This document shows positions 7,504 through 16,585 of a stretch of DNA of 64,000 bases, piece after piece (the first letter of the stretch is position 1; each line of letters begins with the position of its first letter). The DNA lies in contig NZ_CP093280.1 in assembly GCF_026651855.1 (NCBI RefSeq), forward strand, positions 4,318,001 through 4,382,000. Direction: 5' to 3'. Under the pieces are notes generated by a model, which saw only the letters and a list, made by a program, of their open reading frames with translations, was not told the origin of the DNA and did not search any database. The stretch is from Pseudomonas silvicola (GTDB lineage: Bacteria > Pseudomonadota > Gammaproteobacteria > Pseudomonadales > Pseudomonadaceae). Position numbers and translations under genes: made by a program.

Positions 7504-9114
7504 TTACCACGCCGCAATATGCGAGTCGGCCCGCGGCTCGGTCCCCCCACATAGCACCCCGGTGCGCGGGTCTCGCAGAATGATCTGCCCGCGGCCGAAC
7601 TCGATCGAGTCGCACGCCACGCTTACCTCATGCCCGCGCCTGGCCAAGCCCGCAGCGAGGGCGCGGGGGGCGGCCTGTTCGATGCCCACCTTGAGGCCGC
7701 CCAGCCACTGCCACCGCGGTGCGTCGAGGGCAGCCTGGGGGTTGAGGCCGAAGTCCACCAGGTTCATCACCACCTGCACATGACCTTGGGGCTGCATGTA
7801 GCCGCCCATCACACCGAAGGGCCCCAGGGGCTCGCCGTCCTGGCTGAGGAAGCCGGGGATGATGGTGTGGAAGGTCTGCTTGCCCGGTGCCAGGCAGTTG
7901 GCGTGGGCCGGGTCGAGGCTGAACTCCGAGCCCCGGTTCTGCAAGGCGATGCCGCTGTCGGGCAGCACTACGCCCGAGCCGAAACCGTGGTAGTTGCTTT
8001 GGATGAACGAGACCATGTTGCCTTCGCCATCGGCGGTGGCCAGGTACACCGTGCCGCTGGCGTGCGGGTCGCCGGGCAGGGGCGGCTGGGCGTGCTCGCC
8101 GATCTGCGCGCGGCGCTGGGCGGTGTAGCGTTCGTCGAGCAGCGCGGCGGCGGATACGCGCATGTGCTCGGCGTCGGTGATGTAGTGCAGGCCATCGCTG
8201 TAGGCCAGTTTCATGGCTTCCAGTTGCTGGTGCCAGGTGCGCTGGCTGTCGCGCTGGTCGAAATCCATGCCCTTGAGGATGTTCAGGGTCATGAGGGCAA
8301 TCAGGCCCTGGCCGCTGGGGGGTATTTCCCAGACATCCACGCCACGGTAATTGAGGCTGATGGGTTGAACCCACTTGGGGCGGTAGTCGCGCAAATCGGC
8401 CATGCTCAGGTAGCCGCCTGTGGCCTGGGCGTGGGCGGCCAGGCGTTCGGCCAAGGGGCCGCGGTAGAAACTTTCGCAGCGGGTGCTGGCCAATTCTTCG
8501 AGGGTGCGGGCCTGGGCCGGGTTGCGGAACAGTTCACCGGCCCGTGGCGCGCACCCGTCGATCAGGTAGGTGTCGAACCAGGCTTGCAGCACCGGGTCGC
8601 GGTGTGGGCTGAACTCGTTGAGGGCCAAGGCCCATTGCCGTGCTACCACGGGCGACACCGGAAAGCCGTCTCGGGCCAGCTCAATGGCCGGTTGCAGCAG
8701 CGCGTCGAACGGTAGGCGGCCGAAGCGCGCCGACAGCTCGGCCCAGGCCGCCGGCACTCCGGGCACGGTTACGGGTGTCCAGCCGTACAGCGGCATCTGG
8801 CTGTAGCCGGCAGCCTTCACCGTCTCGATGTCCAGCGCCGCCGGCGCATGGCCGCTGGCGTCCAGCCCGTGCAGGGCGCCGCGGGTCCAGACCAGGGCGA
8901 AGGCGTCGCCGCCGATGCCATTGCCCGTGGGCTCGACGACGGTCAGGGCGGCGGCGGTGGCGATGGCGGCGTCGATGGCGTTGCCGCCCTGGCGCATAAT
9001 CGCCAGGCCGGCTTCAGCGGCCAGAGGCTGCGAGGCGGCGACCATGCCCTTGCGCGCATACACGCATTGCCGTTGGGAGCCGTAGGGGTAGTCATGGGCA
9101 GAAAAGTCGAACAT
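7504..9114 (-). CDS. Gamma-glutamyltransferase / glutathione hydrolase-like protein (YwrD type, no signal peptide)
   Basis: A 536-residue Ntn-hydrolase. The nucleophile is T355 in HASGTVYLATADGEGN, where the precursor would self-cleave into large and small subunits. N-terminal family blocks are MVAASQPLAAEAGLAIMRQGG and EPTGNGIGGDAF; the small subunit has LQNRGSEFSLDP and GVMGGYMQPQGHVQV. Unlike periplasmic Ggt, it starts directly with MFDFSAHDYPYG and has no signal peptide, so it is probably cytoplasmic, like YwrD. It removes gamma-glutamyl groups from small molecules. It lies 27 bp downstream of an amino acid ABC ATPase gene on the same strand, suggesting that the transporter imports the gamma-glutamyl substrate. 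Confidence 0.9.
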   Translation of the reverse strand: MFDFSAHDYPYGSQRQCVYARKGMVAASQPLAAEAGLAIMRQGGNAIDAAIATAAALTVVEPTGNGIGGDAFALVWTRGALHGLDASGHAPAALDIETVKAAGYSQMPLYGWTPVTVPGVPAAWAELSARFGRLPFDALLQPAIELARDGFPVSPVVARQWALALNEFSPHRDPVLQAWFDTYLIDGCAPRAGELFRNPAQARTLEELASTRCESFYRGPLAERLAAHAQATGGYLSMADLRDYRPKWVQPISLNYRGVDVWEIPPSGQGLIALMTLNILKGMDFDQRDSQRTWHQQLEAMKLAYSDGLHYITDAEHMRVSAAALLDERYTAQRRAQIGEHAQPPLPGDPHASGTVYLATADGEGNMVSFIQSNYHGFGSGVVLPDSGIALQNRGSEFSLDPAHANCLAPGKQTFHTIIPGFLSQDGEPLGPFGVMGGYMQPQGHVQVVMNLVDFGLNPQAALDAPRWQWLGGLKVGIEQAAPRALAAGLARRGHEVSVACDSIEFGRGQIILRDPRTGVLCGGTEPRADSHIAAW

Positions 9115-9141
9115 GGGCAGTGCTCTCGAAAAGTCTGGGGG

Positions 9142-9921
9142 TCACAGCACGCGGCTGAGGAAGGCTTGGGTACGCGGATGTACAGGGCGGGTGAAGATCT
9201 GCTCCGGCGGACCTTCCTCTATCAGTTCGCCCTGGTCGAGCACCACCACACGGTCGGCGACCTCGCGGGCGAAGCCCATCTCGTGGGTGACCACGACCAT
9301 GGTCATGCCATCCTCGGCCAGCTCCTTCATCACCTGCAGTACTTCGCCCACGGTTTCCGGGTCCAGGGCACTGGTGGGCTCGTCGAACAGCATGGCCTGG
9401 GGTTTCATGGCCAGGGCACGGGCGATGGCCACGCGTTGCTGTTGGCCGCCAGACAGCATCGATGGATAGTGGTCGGCCTTGTCGGCCAGGCCCACCCGGG
9501 CGAGCAGGGCGCGCGCCTGCTCGATGGCGCTGGTGCGGGGCACGCCCAGTACCTGAATCGGCGCCTCGATAATGTTTTCCAGCGCGCTCATGTGCGGGAA
9601 CAGGTTGAAGCGCTGGAACACCATGCCGATGTCACGCCGCTGGCGGGCGATGTTGCGCTCCGAGTCGCGCGCCAGGCTGCCGTCGGCCCGTTGCTTGTAG
9701 CCCATGGGGTGGCCGTTGACGCGGATGCGTCCGCCCTGGATGTCTTCCAGCAGGTTGATGCAGCGGATGAAGGTGGTCTTGCCGGAGCCGGAGGCGCCGA
9801 TCAATACCACCACTTCGCCCCGGCGTACCTGCAGCGAAATGCCTTTGAGTATCTGCAGCTCGCCGAACGACTTGTGCACGTCCAGTGCTTCTATCACCAG
9901 TTCCGGATGGGGTTGGGTCAT
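9142..9921 (-). CDS. Polar amino acid ABC transporter, ATP-binding subunit
   Basis: A 259-residue cytoplasmic ATPase of the GlnQ/HisP type. It has the Walker A motif GASGSGKTT at about residues 38-46, the Q-loop region [12 protein letters not shown], the ABC signature [16 protein letters not shown], the Walker B motif [11 protein letters not shown] and the H-loop VVTHEMGFA. It drives import through the permease encoded immediately upstream, whose stop codon (9923-9925) leaves one base before this ATG. It belongs to the set binding protein, permease, ATPase, gamma-glutamyltransferase. Confidence 0.95.
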   Translation of the reverse strand: MTQPHPELVIEALDVHKSFGELQILKGISLQVRRGEVVVLIGASGSGKTTFIRCINLLEDIQGGRIRVNGHPMGYKQRADGSLARDSERNIARQRRDIGMVFQRFNLFPHMSALENIIEAPIQVLGVPRTSAIEQARALLARVGLADKADHYPSMLSGGQQQRVAIARALAMKPQAMLFDEPTSALDPETVGEVLQVMKELAEDGMTMVVVTHEMGFAREVADRVVVLDQGELIEEGPPEQIFTRPVHPRTQAFLSRVL

Positions 9922-9922
9922 G

Positions 9923-10690
9923 TCAGCGGCCCCTCAGCAGTTTGCCCGCGCTGCGCCCGAAAAAGCGGCTGGCGGCGGGTGTGGGCCGGTCGGAGCGGCC
10001 GAAGCGCGCTTCCAGCCAGCGTTGGAAAAAGCCCCACAGGGTGGTCAGCAACAGGAAGTAGAGGGCCACCACCAAATACAGCTCGAACACACGGAAGGTC
10101 GCCGAGGTGACCATCTGTGTGCTGAGCAACAGTTCTTGCACGCCGATCACGCTCACCAGCGTGGTGTTCTTGAGCATTACATTGAACTCGTTGCCCAGTG
10201 GCGGCACGATCACCCGGAACGCCTGGGGCAGCACGATGCGACGCATCAGCTTGCCGAAGGTCATGCCCAGGCAACGCCCGGCCTCGTACTGGCCCTTGTC
10301 CACGGCATTGATACCGGCGCGGATGATCTCGGCCATGTACGCGCCTTCGTTGAGCCCCAGGGCGATGATCGCCGCCTGCAGGTTGCCGGGCAGGATGAAG
10401 CCGCCCAGGCTCAGGTCTTCAAAACGAAAAACGCCGCCGGCCGCGAGCGCCGTGTACAGGAACACGATCTGCACCAGCAGCGGCGTGCCACGCATCAGCC
10501 ACACGTAGAGGCGTACCGGGTATTGCAGGAACGGGCTGGCGGACAGGCGCATCAGCGCCGCTACCAGCCCCAGCACGCAGCCCAGCAGCATGGCCAGCAC
10601 GGCAATCACGCAGGTCAGCCAGAGCCCGTTCAGGTACACGCCGCTGGGTTGCAGCAGGTAGTGCCAGAACACATCCCAATTGAAATTCAT
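9923..10690 (-). CDS. Polar amino acid ABC transporter, permease subunit
   Basis: A 255-residue inner-membrane protein of the HisM/GlnP family with about five membrane segments. The EAA-type cytoplasmic loop is at [21 protein letters not shown], the contact for the ATPase, followed by [18 protein letters not shown]. The ATG at 10690 ([13 protein letters not shown]) is preferred over the upstream in-frame start because the conserved N-terminus begins there. There is only one permease gene, so the channel is probably a homodimer. The binding-protein gene ends 11 bp upstream. Confidence 0.93.
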   Translation of the reverse strand: MNFNWDVFWHYLLQPSGVYLNGLWLTCVIAVLAMLLGCVLGLVAALMRLSASPFLQYPVRLYVWLMRGTPLLVQIVFLYTALAAGGVFRFEDLSLGGFILPGNLQAAIIALGLNEGAYMAEIIRAGINAVDKGQYEAGRCLGMTFGKLMRRIVLPQAFRVIVPPLGNEFNVMLKNTTLVSVIGVQELLLSTQMVTSATFRVFELYLVVALYFLLLTTLWGFFQRWLEARFGRSDRPTPAASRFFGRSAGKLLRGR

Positions 10691-10701
10691 GGCCGCTGAC
10701 C

Positions 10702-11508
10702 TCAGTCCAGGGTGTCGCTGGAAACGTTCCACTTCTTCAGCAACTGGCTGTAGCTGCCGTCACTACGCATGTCCTTGATGACCTGGTCGACGGCCGCGCT
10801 CAGTTGCCCATCATCCTTGCGCATGCCCAGGCCCGTCAGAATGCGGCTGAAGGCGGGCACGGCTTCCTGAAACAGGTCCGGGGCCATGCCGGCGTAATAG
10901 CCGGCGGTTTCCACCGTGGTGCCGTAGGCGTCCACCTGGCCGATGCGCAGGGCCTGGAAGGCGTCGGTGTCGGTGTTGTACACCACCAGCTTCATGGCCG
11001 GCTTGCCGGCCTTGGCCAGGCTGTCATTCTCGCCGTCAAGCAGGGTCTTGATGGTGGAGCCATTCAGCACCGCCACTTTGTGCCCGCCCAGGTCATCCAG
11101 GGTGGCGATGGCTTTGGGGTTGCCCTTGGGCACCACCACCGACTGGCTGGAATACATGTAGTTGACAATATCGATGACCTGGCGCCGTTCGGGCTTGTCG
11201 AACAGCTGGTCGACGATCATGTCGCACTGCTTGGCCAGCAGTGCGGGCACCAGCCCGGAGAACGGAATCACCCGCCATTCGATTTTCGGACCTCCCAGGC
11301 GCGCGGCGATCTCGGTGCCCAGGTCCACGGTCAGGCCGCGCGGTTTCTGCGCCTCGTCGAAGGACACCAGCGGTGGCGAATCCATGCCTGAGCAGTAAGT
11401 AATCTTGCCGCTTTCCGCCAGCCGCGGCGGCGCGGTGACAGCGGCAAAGGTGGGCGGCGCCAGCAGCCCCAGGGCAGCGCAGGCGAGGAGGGCGGTGGGT
11501 TTCAGCAT
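10702..11508 (-). CDS. Periplasmic amino acid-binding protein of ABC transporter (SBP_bac_3 family)
   Basis: A 268-residue secreted protein. The ATG at 11508 gives a clear signal peptide (MLKPTALLACAALGLLAPPTFA), whereas the upstream in-frame extension does not. The mature part shows the family-3 layout: ITYCSGMDSPPLVSFD, GLTVDLGTEIAARLG, CDMIVDQLFDKPERRQ and LDDLGGHKVAVLNGSTIKTLL. It captures the substrate in the periplasm for the downstream permease and ATPase. Linkage to a gamma-glutamyltransferase gene suggests a gamma-glutamyl compound as ligand, but that is inference. Confidence 0.92.
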   Translation of the reverse strand: MLKPTALLACAALGLLAPPTFAAVTAPPRLAESGKITYCSGMDSPPLVSFDEAQKPRGLTVDLGTEIAARLGGPKIEWRVIPFSGLVPALLAKQCDMIVDQLFDKPERRQVIDIVNYMYSSQSVVVPKGNPKAIATLDDLGGHKVAVLNGSTIKTLLDGENDSLAKAGKPAMKLVVYNTDTDAFQALRIGQVDAYGTTVETAGYYAGMAPDLFQEAVPAFSRILTGLGMRKDDGQLSAAVDQVIKDMRSDGSYSQLLKKWNVSSDTLD

Positions 11509-11584
11509 GACGAGACTCCGGTTCGAATGGGAAACAAGGCAGTACTCAATCTCATGGGTGACACAGGCGGCTCTGATGGCCGCT

Positions 11585-12253
11585 TCAGGCGTTGCGTTGC
11601 AGGAATTCGATGATGGCCGGGGTGGTGCCTTCGATGTGCTCGCGCAGGACCTGCTCGGCCAACAGCGCATCACCGGCGTGCAGCGCATCAAGAATGGCGG
11701 CGTGTTCCTGGCGGGCGCTGAGGGGCTTGTCGACGTGCTGCAGCCACAGGCGCATGTGCGGCTCGATCACCGCGTACAGCGATGAAATCTGGCGCATCAG
11801 CCGCGGGCGCTCGGCCACACTGCACAAAAACTCATGAAAGGTGCGGTGGCGGCTAACCCACTGGGCACTGTCTTCGCGGCACTCGTCCATGTCTTCCAGC
11901 AATCGTTCGAGCTGCACCTTGTGCCGCTCGGTGAGCTTGGGTACCGCCAGCCGAATGGCCAGGCCTTCCAGGGCGCTGCGCATCTCGAACACCTCGCACA
12001 TTTCCTCGATGTTCAAGCCGCTGACCACTGCGCCACGGTTTGGCCGCAGGGTGACCAGGCCCTCGGCATCCAGACGCCGAAACGCTTCGCGCACCGGCAT
12101 GCGGCTGGTGCCGATTTCGCTGGCAATCTCCTCGGCCACCAGGCGCACCCCGGGCAGGTACCTGCCGGTGCAAATGGCGTTGAGCAGGAAGCGATAGGCC
12201 TCTTCTTCGGCTGTTGCCGAACGAGGGCTTGCGAGTGCGTGATCGAATGACAT
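11585..12253 (-). CDS. GntR-family regulator, FCD (FadR) subfamily
   Basis: A 222-residue regulator from the ATG at 12253 (AAAAGG 8 bp upstream; 12283 is an alternative start). The winged helix covers about residues 18-75, with IASEIGTSRMPVREAFRRLDAEGLV as recognition region. The C-terminal FCD helical domain (MCEVFEMRSALEGLAIRLA, RHRTFHEFLCSVAERPRL, EHAAILDALHAGD) binds an organic acid or amino acid, usually through a metal held by Asp/His residues. It precedes the ABC transporter and ggt genes on the same strand (76-bp gap), so it probably controls them in response to their substrate. Confidence 0.9.
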   Translation of the reverse strand: MSFDHALASPRSATAEEEAYRFLLNAICTGRYLPGVRLVAEEIASEIGTSRMPVREAFRRLDAEGLVTLRPNRGAVVSGLNIEEMCEVFEMRSALEGLAIRLAVPKLTERHKVQLERLLEDMDECREDSAQWVSRHRTFHEFLCSVAERPRLMRQISSLYAVIEPHMRLWLQHVDKPLSARQEHAAILDALHAGDALLAEQVLREHIEGTTPAIIEFLQRNA

Positions 12254-12468
12254 GTGGGGCGCCTTTTGTATTTCTGTATCCAATTATCCATTTATGCAAA
12301 AAAGCAGGATGCATGCCAGCCGAGCCAATTGGGTGCCAAGCGCTTGATCAGGAAAGAGAACCGCCATGGTCGAGCGCAAGGACCGGTGTCACGCTCGGTA
12401 GCAGGGTGCACGATGATGGGGCGGGGAGTGCGTACTTTGGTGGCATGTTGCGCAGACCTAGGCTGAAC

Positions 12469-12495
12469 ATTGCCGGGGCAGCACGCCCCGGCAAT
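12469..12495. terminator. Hairpin downstream of the cytochrome c gene
   Basis: A perfect 11-bp inverted repeat, ATTGCCGGGGC-agcac-GCCCCGGCAAT, 13 bp beyond the stop of the gluconate dehydrogenase cytochrome gene. There is no long T-tract on the minus strand, so termination efficiency is uncertain. The rest of the 255-bp gap to the GntR gene shows nothing recognisable. Confidence 0.6.
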
Positions 12496-12508
12496 CTCTC
12501 TTAACGGG

Positions 12509-13798
12509 TCAATGCCCGGCCCAAGGTTGTGCATCGAGCTGCTTGCGCGCCGCCGCCACCTGTTGCGCGGTCACCTTGCCCGCACTATTTCCCCAGCTGT
12601 TGCGGATATAGGTCTGAACGGCCGCAACGTCCTCATCGGCCAATTTCCAGTCAAAGCCCGGCATGCCTGCCCCCGTCGGATTGCCCGCGGTTAGCGGGGC
12701 ATCAGCACCCTTGAGCACCACGTTGATCAACGACGAAGCATCGGCTGCATTGACCTGGGCGTTACCGCTCTGTTGCGGGATCATTCGGCGCACGCCGTCG
12801 CCGCTGGCGGTGTGACAGGCTTCGCACTGGCTTTCGTACACCAACTTGCCCTGGACCATCTGCGCATCGTTGGCGCCTATCGCCACGGTTGGCGTTGCTT
12901 GGCTGGCCGGCAGTTGCTGCAGGTAGGCGGTGATGGAGTGCAGGTCGTCGTCCGTCAGGTACTGCGTGGAGTTCTCCACCGCTTCCATCATCGGGCCTGC
13001 GGCTACGGCTTGGCGGCTGGTGCCGGTCTTCAGGTAACTGACCACATCTTCGTTCGACCATTTGCCCAGCCCGGTGTGCGGGTTGGGCGTCAAGTCAGGG
13101 GCGTGCCAGCCTTGCAGCGTACCGCCTGCAAAGGCCGCCGCGACGTCGCCGCCCAAGGCGTTCTTGGCCGTGTGGCAGGCGGCGCAGTGGCCAGGGCCGT
13201 TGACCAGGTAGTCGCCGCGGTTGATCGCTGCGGTTACACCCGGGATCGGCGTGAACACCTGGTCCTTGAAGAACAGCAGGTTCCAGCCGGCCAGCAACAG
13301 GCGCTGGTTATAGGGGAACGGCAGTTCGTTCTCCACCACCTTTTGACGCACGGCCGGCAGGGTCTTGATGTAGGCCCATAGATCGGCCATGTCCTGGTGG
13401 GTCATCTTGCTGTAGGCGGTGTACGGCATGGCCGGGTACAGGTAGCCGTGGCTGCCGATGCCGTGGCGCACGGCCTTGTCGAACTGTGCAAGGTTCCAAT
13501 CGCCGATGCCTGTTTCCACGTCTTGGGTGATGTTGGACGACTTGATCACGCCGAAGGGCGTTTGCAAGGCGTAACCGCCGGCATAGGGCTGGGCGCCTGG
13601 CACCGAGTGGCAGGCAGCGCAGTCGCCCATGGCGGCCACGTATTGGCCACGTGTTATCTGATCGGCCGCGCCGGTCACGGCTTTCGCGTCGATGGCGGTG
13701 AAGCTTTTGTGCTGACCGTACTCGGCCAGGCCGATAAAGCCCAGGCCACCGATGACGGCACAGCCGGCCAGCGCCGCGAATAGTGTGGTTTTCTTCAC
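12509..13798 (-). CDS. Gluconate 2-dehydrogenase-type cytochrome c subunit (three haems)
   Basis: A 429-residue periplasmic, membrane-associated cytochrome. It has three CXXCH haem sites: CAACH near residue 60, CAACH near 208 and CEACH near 331. The N-terminus (KTTLFAALAGCAVIGGLGFIGLA) is a signal or anchor. Such subunits take electrons from the flavoprotein of gluconate, sorbitol or alcohol dehydrogenases and pass them to ubiquinone. It is the last gene of the three-gene unit, 10 bp after the flavoprotein stop. The paralogous aldehyde and alcohol dehydrogenase cytochromes look similar; the neighbours decide the assignment. Confidence 0.93.
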   Translation of the reverse strand: MKKTTLFAALAGCAVIGGLGFIGLAEYGQHKSFTAIDAKAVTGAADQITRGQYVAAMGDCAACHSVPGAQPYAGGYALQTPFGVIKSSNITQDVETGIGDWNLAQFDKAVRHGIGSHGYLYPAMPYTAYSKMTHQDMADLWAYIKTLPAVRQKVVENELPFPYNQRLLLAGWNLLFFKDQVFTPIPGVTAAINRGDYLVNGPGHCAACHTAKNALGGDVAAAFAGGTLQGWHAPDLTPNPHTGLGKWSNEDVVSYLKTGTSRQAVAAGPMMEAVENSTQYLTDDDLHSITAYLQQLPASQATPTVAIGANDAQMVQGKLVYESQCEACHTASGDGVRRMIPQQSGNAQVNAADASSLINVVLKGADAPLTAGNPTGAGMPGFDWKLADEDVAAVQTYIRNSWGNSAGKVTAQQVAAARKQLDAQPWAGH

Positions 13799-13808
13799 GT
13801 TGCTCTCC

Positions 13809-15581
13809 TTAGCGCGTCAGCAGGCCGGGTTGGCGGATGTAGTCATTGATGATGGCCTTGGCCGTCCACAGGGTCAGTGCGCTGAGGGTGCCCGTGGGGT
13901 TGTAGCCACCGTTGTTGGGGTACGACGAGGCGCCGCAGACGAACAGGTTGTGCACGTCCCAGCACTGCTGGTAGCGGTTGAGCACCGAAGTGGCCGGGTC
14001 CAGGCCGATGACGGCGCCGCCGATGGTGTGCGAGCTGTCGTAGCCGCGCATGGGCGAGTTGGGCTGGTCGGGGAATGAAACGGTTTCCCAGCTCTTGGCA
14101 CCGCTGTTGCGGCAAATCTCGTCAATGTGGCCTTTGACGAAGGTCGACATGCGGCGGTCGTTGTCGTTGTAGTCGAAGGTCATGCGCAGCAACGGCTGGC
14201 CGTTGGCGTCCTTGTAGGTGGGGTCCAGCGACAGGTAAGAGTCGACGTGGGAGTACGAGGTGCCCTGGCCCTGGATCTTGGCGTAGTTCTGGTAGCTCTG
14301 CTGGAAGGCTTTCTTCCATTGCGAGCCCCACATCTTGGTACCCGTGGGCACACGGTCGGTCATGCCGATGGGCGTGCCCTCGTCCGACAGCGCCTGGATG
14401 CCTGCACCGCCGATGAAGCCCAGGCCGGTATGGTCGAAGTTGTCGCCGTTGTAGTCGTCGATCTGGGTGGAGAGCGCGCCGGTGGAGATGAACGGGTTCA
14501 TCTGCTCGTTTTCGTAGTACAGGAAGCCGTACGACATGGTCTGGTAGTTGTAGGCGCGGCCCACGGTGCCGGTGCGGGTGGTCGGATCGTAAGGCGTGCC
14601 CACTTGCGAGAGCAGCAGCAGGCGCACGTTGTCCAGCTGGTAGGCGGCGAACACCACGATGTCGGCAGGCTGGAAGCCCAGGTTGCCGTCGGAGTCCTTG
14701 AAGGTCACACCGGTAACGGTCTTGCCGTCCGGGGCTTTCTCGGCCTTGAGCACGGTGCATTCGGTGAGCAGGGTGAAGTTGCGGCGCAACACCAGGGCCG
14801 GGATCACGCAGGCATTGGGCGAGGATTTGGACCAGTTGCCGCAGCCGTAGAAACCGCAGAAGCCGCAGTAGGTGCACGGTGCCAGATTGACGCCCAGGGG
14901 GTTGGTGTACGGTGCGCCGATGGTGCCGGCCGGGATGGGGAAGGGGTGCAACCCCATTTTCTCGGTCACTTCACGAAATTTCTCGTTCCAGTGCGAGCGG
15001 GCCATGGACGGCGTGGGGTACTGGCTGGTGCGCGAGCCTTCGAAGGGGTTGCCGCCAGGCTGTACCTTGCCATCGAGCACACCGGCCGTACCTGCAACGC
15101 CGGCGATCTTTTCCCAGCGGTCGTAGTGCGGTTCCAGGTCATCGTAGGTCACGCCCCAGTCCTGCACGATCAGGCCGTCGGCCAGTTTCATGTTGTGGTA
15201 GCGGTCCTTGACCCGAGTGGCCATGGTGAAGTCCGACGGGTTGAAGCGCCAGGCGTTGGCGGCCCAGTGCTTGCCGGCGCCGCCGACGCTGAAGCCCATC
15301 TGCCAGATGTTGAAATCGCGGCCGGGCAGGGCGGTCTGCCGCGGGTTGTTGCGGAAGGTCAGGGTTTCCACGCTCGGTGGCTTGAGCGCTTCGCGACGGG
15401 CGCCGTAGCGCAGTTCGTCGGCGGCAATGCTGGGCGGGTAGTTCTTGTTGGCTTCTTCCCAGACACCGCGCTCAATGGCGACGACGTCCAGGCCTGCGCG
15501 GGTGAGTTCTTCGGCCATCAGCGAGCCGGCCCACCCCAGGCCGACGATGACAACGTCGGCTTTCGGTCTTGTGTAGGTCAT
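13809..15581 (-). CDS. Gluconate 2-dehydrogenase flavoprotein (GMC) subunit
   Basis: A 590-residue GMC oxidoreductase with the FAD motif GLGWAG at residues 14-19 and VVAIERG about 20 residues on. A Cys-rich stretch near residues 236-247 (CTYCGFCGFYGC) is typical of the three-subunit gluconate/sorbitol/glucose dehydrogenase large subunits, where it binds an iron-sulfur cluster. The C-terminal half has SSHTIGGAVIGLDPATSVLN and NLFVCGASSYPNNGGYNPTGT, the GMC active-site end. It oxidises D-gluconate to 2-ketogluconate in the periplasm, exported as a complex with the Tat-type small subunit. It lies between the cytochrome and gamma-subunit genes. Confidence 0.93.
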   Translation of the reverse strand: MTYTRPKADVVIVGLGWAGSLMAEELTRAGLDVVAIERGVWEEANKNYPPSIAADELRYGARREALKPPSVETLTFRNNPRQTALPGRDFNIWQMGFSVGGAGKHWAANAWRFNPSDFTMATRVKDRYHNMKLADGLIVQDWGVTYDDLEPHYDRWEKIAGVAGTAGVLDGKVQPGGNPFEGSRTSQYPTPSMARSHWNEKFREVTEKMGLHPFPIPAGTIGAPYTNPLGVNLAPCTYCGFCGFYGCGNWSKSSPNACVIPALVLRRNFTLLTECTVLKAEKAPDGKTVTGVTFKDSDGNLGFQPADIVVFAAYQLDNVRLLLLSQVGTPYDPTTRTGTVGRAYNYQTMSYGFLYYENEQMNPFISTGALSTQIDDYNGDNFDHTGLGFIGGAGIQALSDEGTPIGMTDRVPTGTKMWGSQWKKAFQQSYQNYAKIQGQGTSYSHVDSYLSLDPTYKDANGQPLLRMTFDYNDNDRRMSTFVKGHIDEICRNSGAKSWETVSFPDQPNSPMRGYDSSHTIGGAVIGLDPATSVLNRYQQCWDVHNLFVCGASSYPNNGGYNPTGTLSALTLWTAKAIINDYIRQPGLLTR

Positions 15582-15646
15582 GTGTAATTCCAGAATCAGG
15601 CTGCGCCTTGGTGGCGCTTATGGTTTGGCAAGGCTGCAACGCAAGG

Positions 15647-16372
15647 TCAGACGCGGCCGATGATGCTCACCGGGATGATGTTGAGTTTCTGCCCGCGCTG
15701 TTCCACGTAGTCGCGGTAGTCGTAGCGCGAGCCGGGGAAGCCGATCATTTTCCAGCCCACCATGTCCTTGTTGCCGCCGTACACCGGATCGGCGAAGTAG
15801 CCTTCCTGGACGTTGGCCAGCAATTGCTTGAAGAGGATGTCCGAAGGCACGTTGCCCAGGCGCACCTGGCCTTGCTCCATGCTTTCGAGCAGTTCGTCCT
15901 GCTGCTCCACCGACAGCGCTTCGAAGGGCGCATCCAGGGTCTTGCGGCAGTAGGCGTCCAACTCGGCCAGGCCTGCGCGGTACAGCTCGGCGGGGCTCTT
16001 GAGTGACTGATCGCCCTGGGCGGCCGTACCTTGCTGCTCGGGACCTGCGCGATAACGCCATGAGCCCTGGCCGTAATCGCCTGACAGTTGATGGTCGATA
16101 AACACCACGCAACCAGCTTCGGAGGCGCTGACGCTGATCTCGTCCGCGGGAATCAGGCGGTCGAAGATCGCCTTGATCTGGGCGAACTCCTTGTCGCTGA
16201 GGAACATGCGTTTGCTGGGGGCGGCGGGTACCGGTGGCAGGGTTGCCTTGGCGTGCCAGCGGGCGCCGCCGTTGAACACCCGCAGCGCTGCACCGGCCGG
16301 GCGGTAGATGGTGGCCGCGGCGCTGGTGGTGATAAGCACCAGCCCGGCCTTGAGGACACTCCGTCGTTTCAT
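15647..16372 (-). CDS. Gluconate 2-dehydrogenase gamma subunit (Tat-exported)
   Basis: A 241-residue protein whose N-terminus MKRRSVLKAGLVLITTSAAA has the twin-arginine and hydrophobic stretch of a Tat signal. It carries the folded flavoprotein partner across the membrane in this enzyme family. The body (FAQIKAIFDRLIPADEISVSA, GCVVFIDHQLSG, YFADPVYGGNKDMVGWKMIGFPG) matches gluconate 2-dehydrogenase subunit 3. It is the first gene of the operon, starting 58 bp downstream of a perfect LacI-type operator, and the LacI-family gene is next upstream. Confidence 0.9.
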   Translation of the reverse strand: MKRRSVLKAGLVLITTSAAATIYRPAGAALRVFNGGARWHAKATLPPVPAAPSKRMFLSDKEFAQIKAIFDRLIPADEISVSASEAGCVVFIDHQLSGDYGQGSWRYRAGPEQQGTAAQGDQSLKSPAELYRAGLAELDAYCRKTLDAPFEALSVEQQDELLESMEQGQVRLGNVPSDILFKQLLANVQEGYFADPVYGGNKDMVGWKMIGFPGSRYDYRDYVEQRGQKLNIIPVSIIGRV

Positions 16373-16429
16373 GTCGACTCCTGTTGATCGATAGCGGGGA
16401 AATCAGTCGCTGGAAACGATGATCTGTCC

Positions 16430-16445
16430 ATGAGAGCGCTCTCAT
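16430..16445. promoter_or_regulatory. Perfect LacI-type operator in front of the gluconate dehydrogenase operon
   Basis: ATGAGAGC-GCTCTCAT is a perfect 16-bp palindrome with the central CG typical of LacI/GalR operators. It lies 58 bp upstream of the gamma-subunit start and 140 bp downstream of the LacI-family gene stop. A repressor bound here would control the dehydrogenase genes. Confidence 0.85.
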
Positions 16446-16585
16446 TGGCGCTCAAAAAAATCCCCGCTCAACGCTGCAAGGCATGTGCTAGACACGTGCG
16501 TGCGGGTAGGCGGGGTGCGCGCATAGTAGGTGCGGCGTATTGCCACGTCAAATGAATGCGTTGTCAGCAATCCGTATGGGTGGGC

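Noticed and set aside
14127-15587. 486-codon open frame on the plus strand
   Set aside because: Exact antisense shadow of the gluconate dehydrogenase flavoprotein gene, caused by high-GC codon use; no recognisable protein features.
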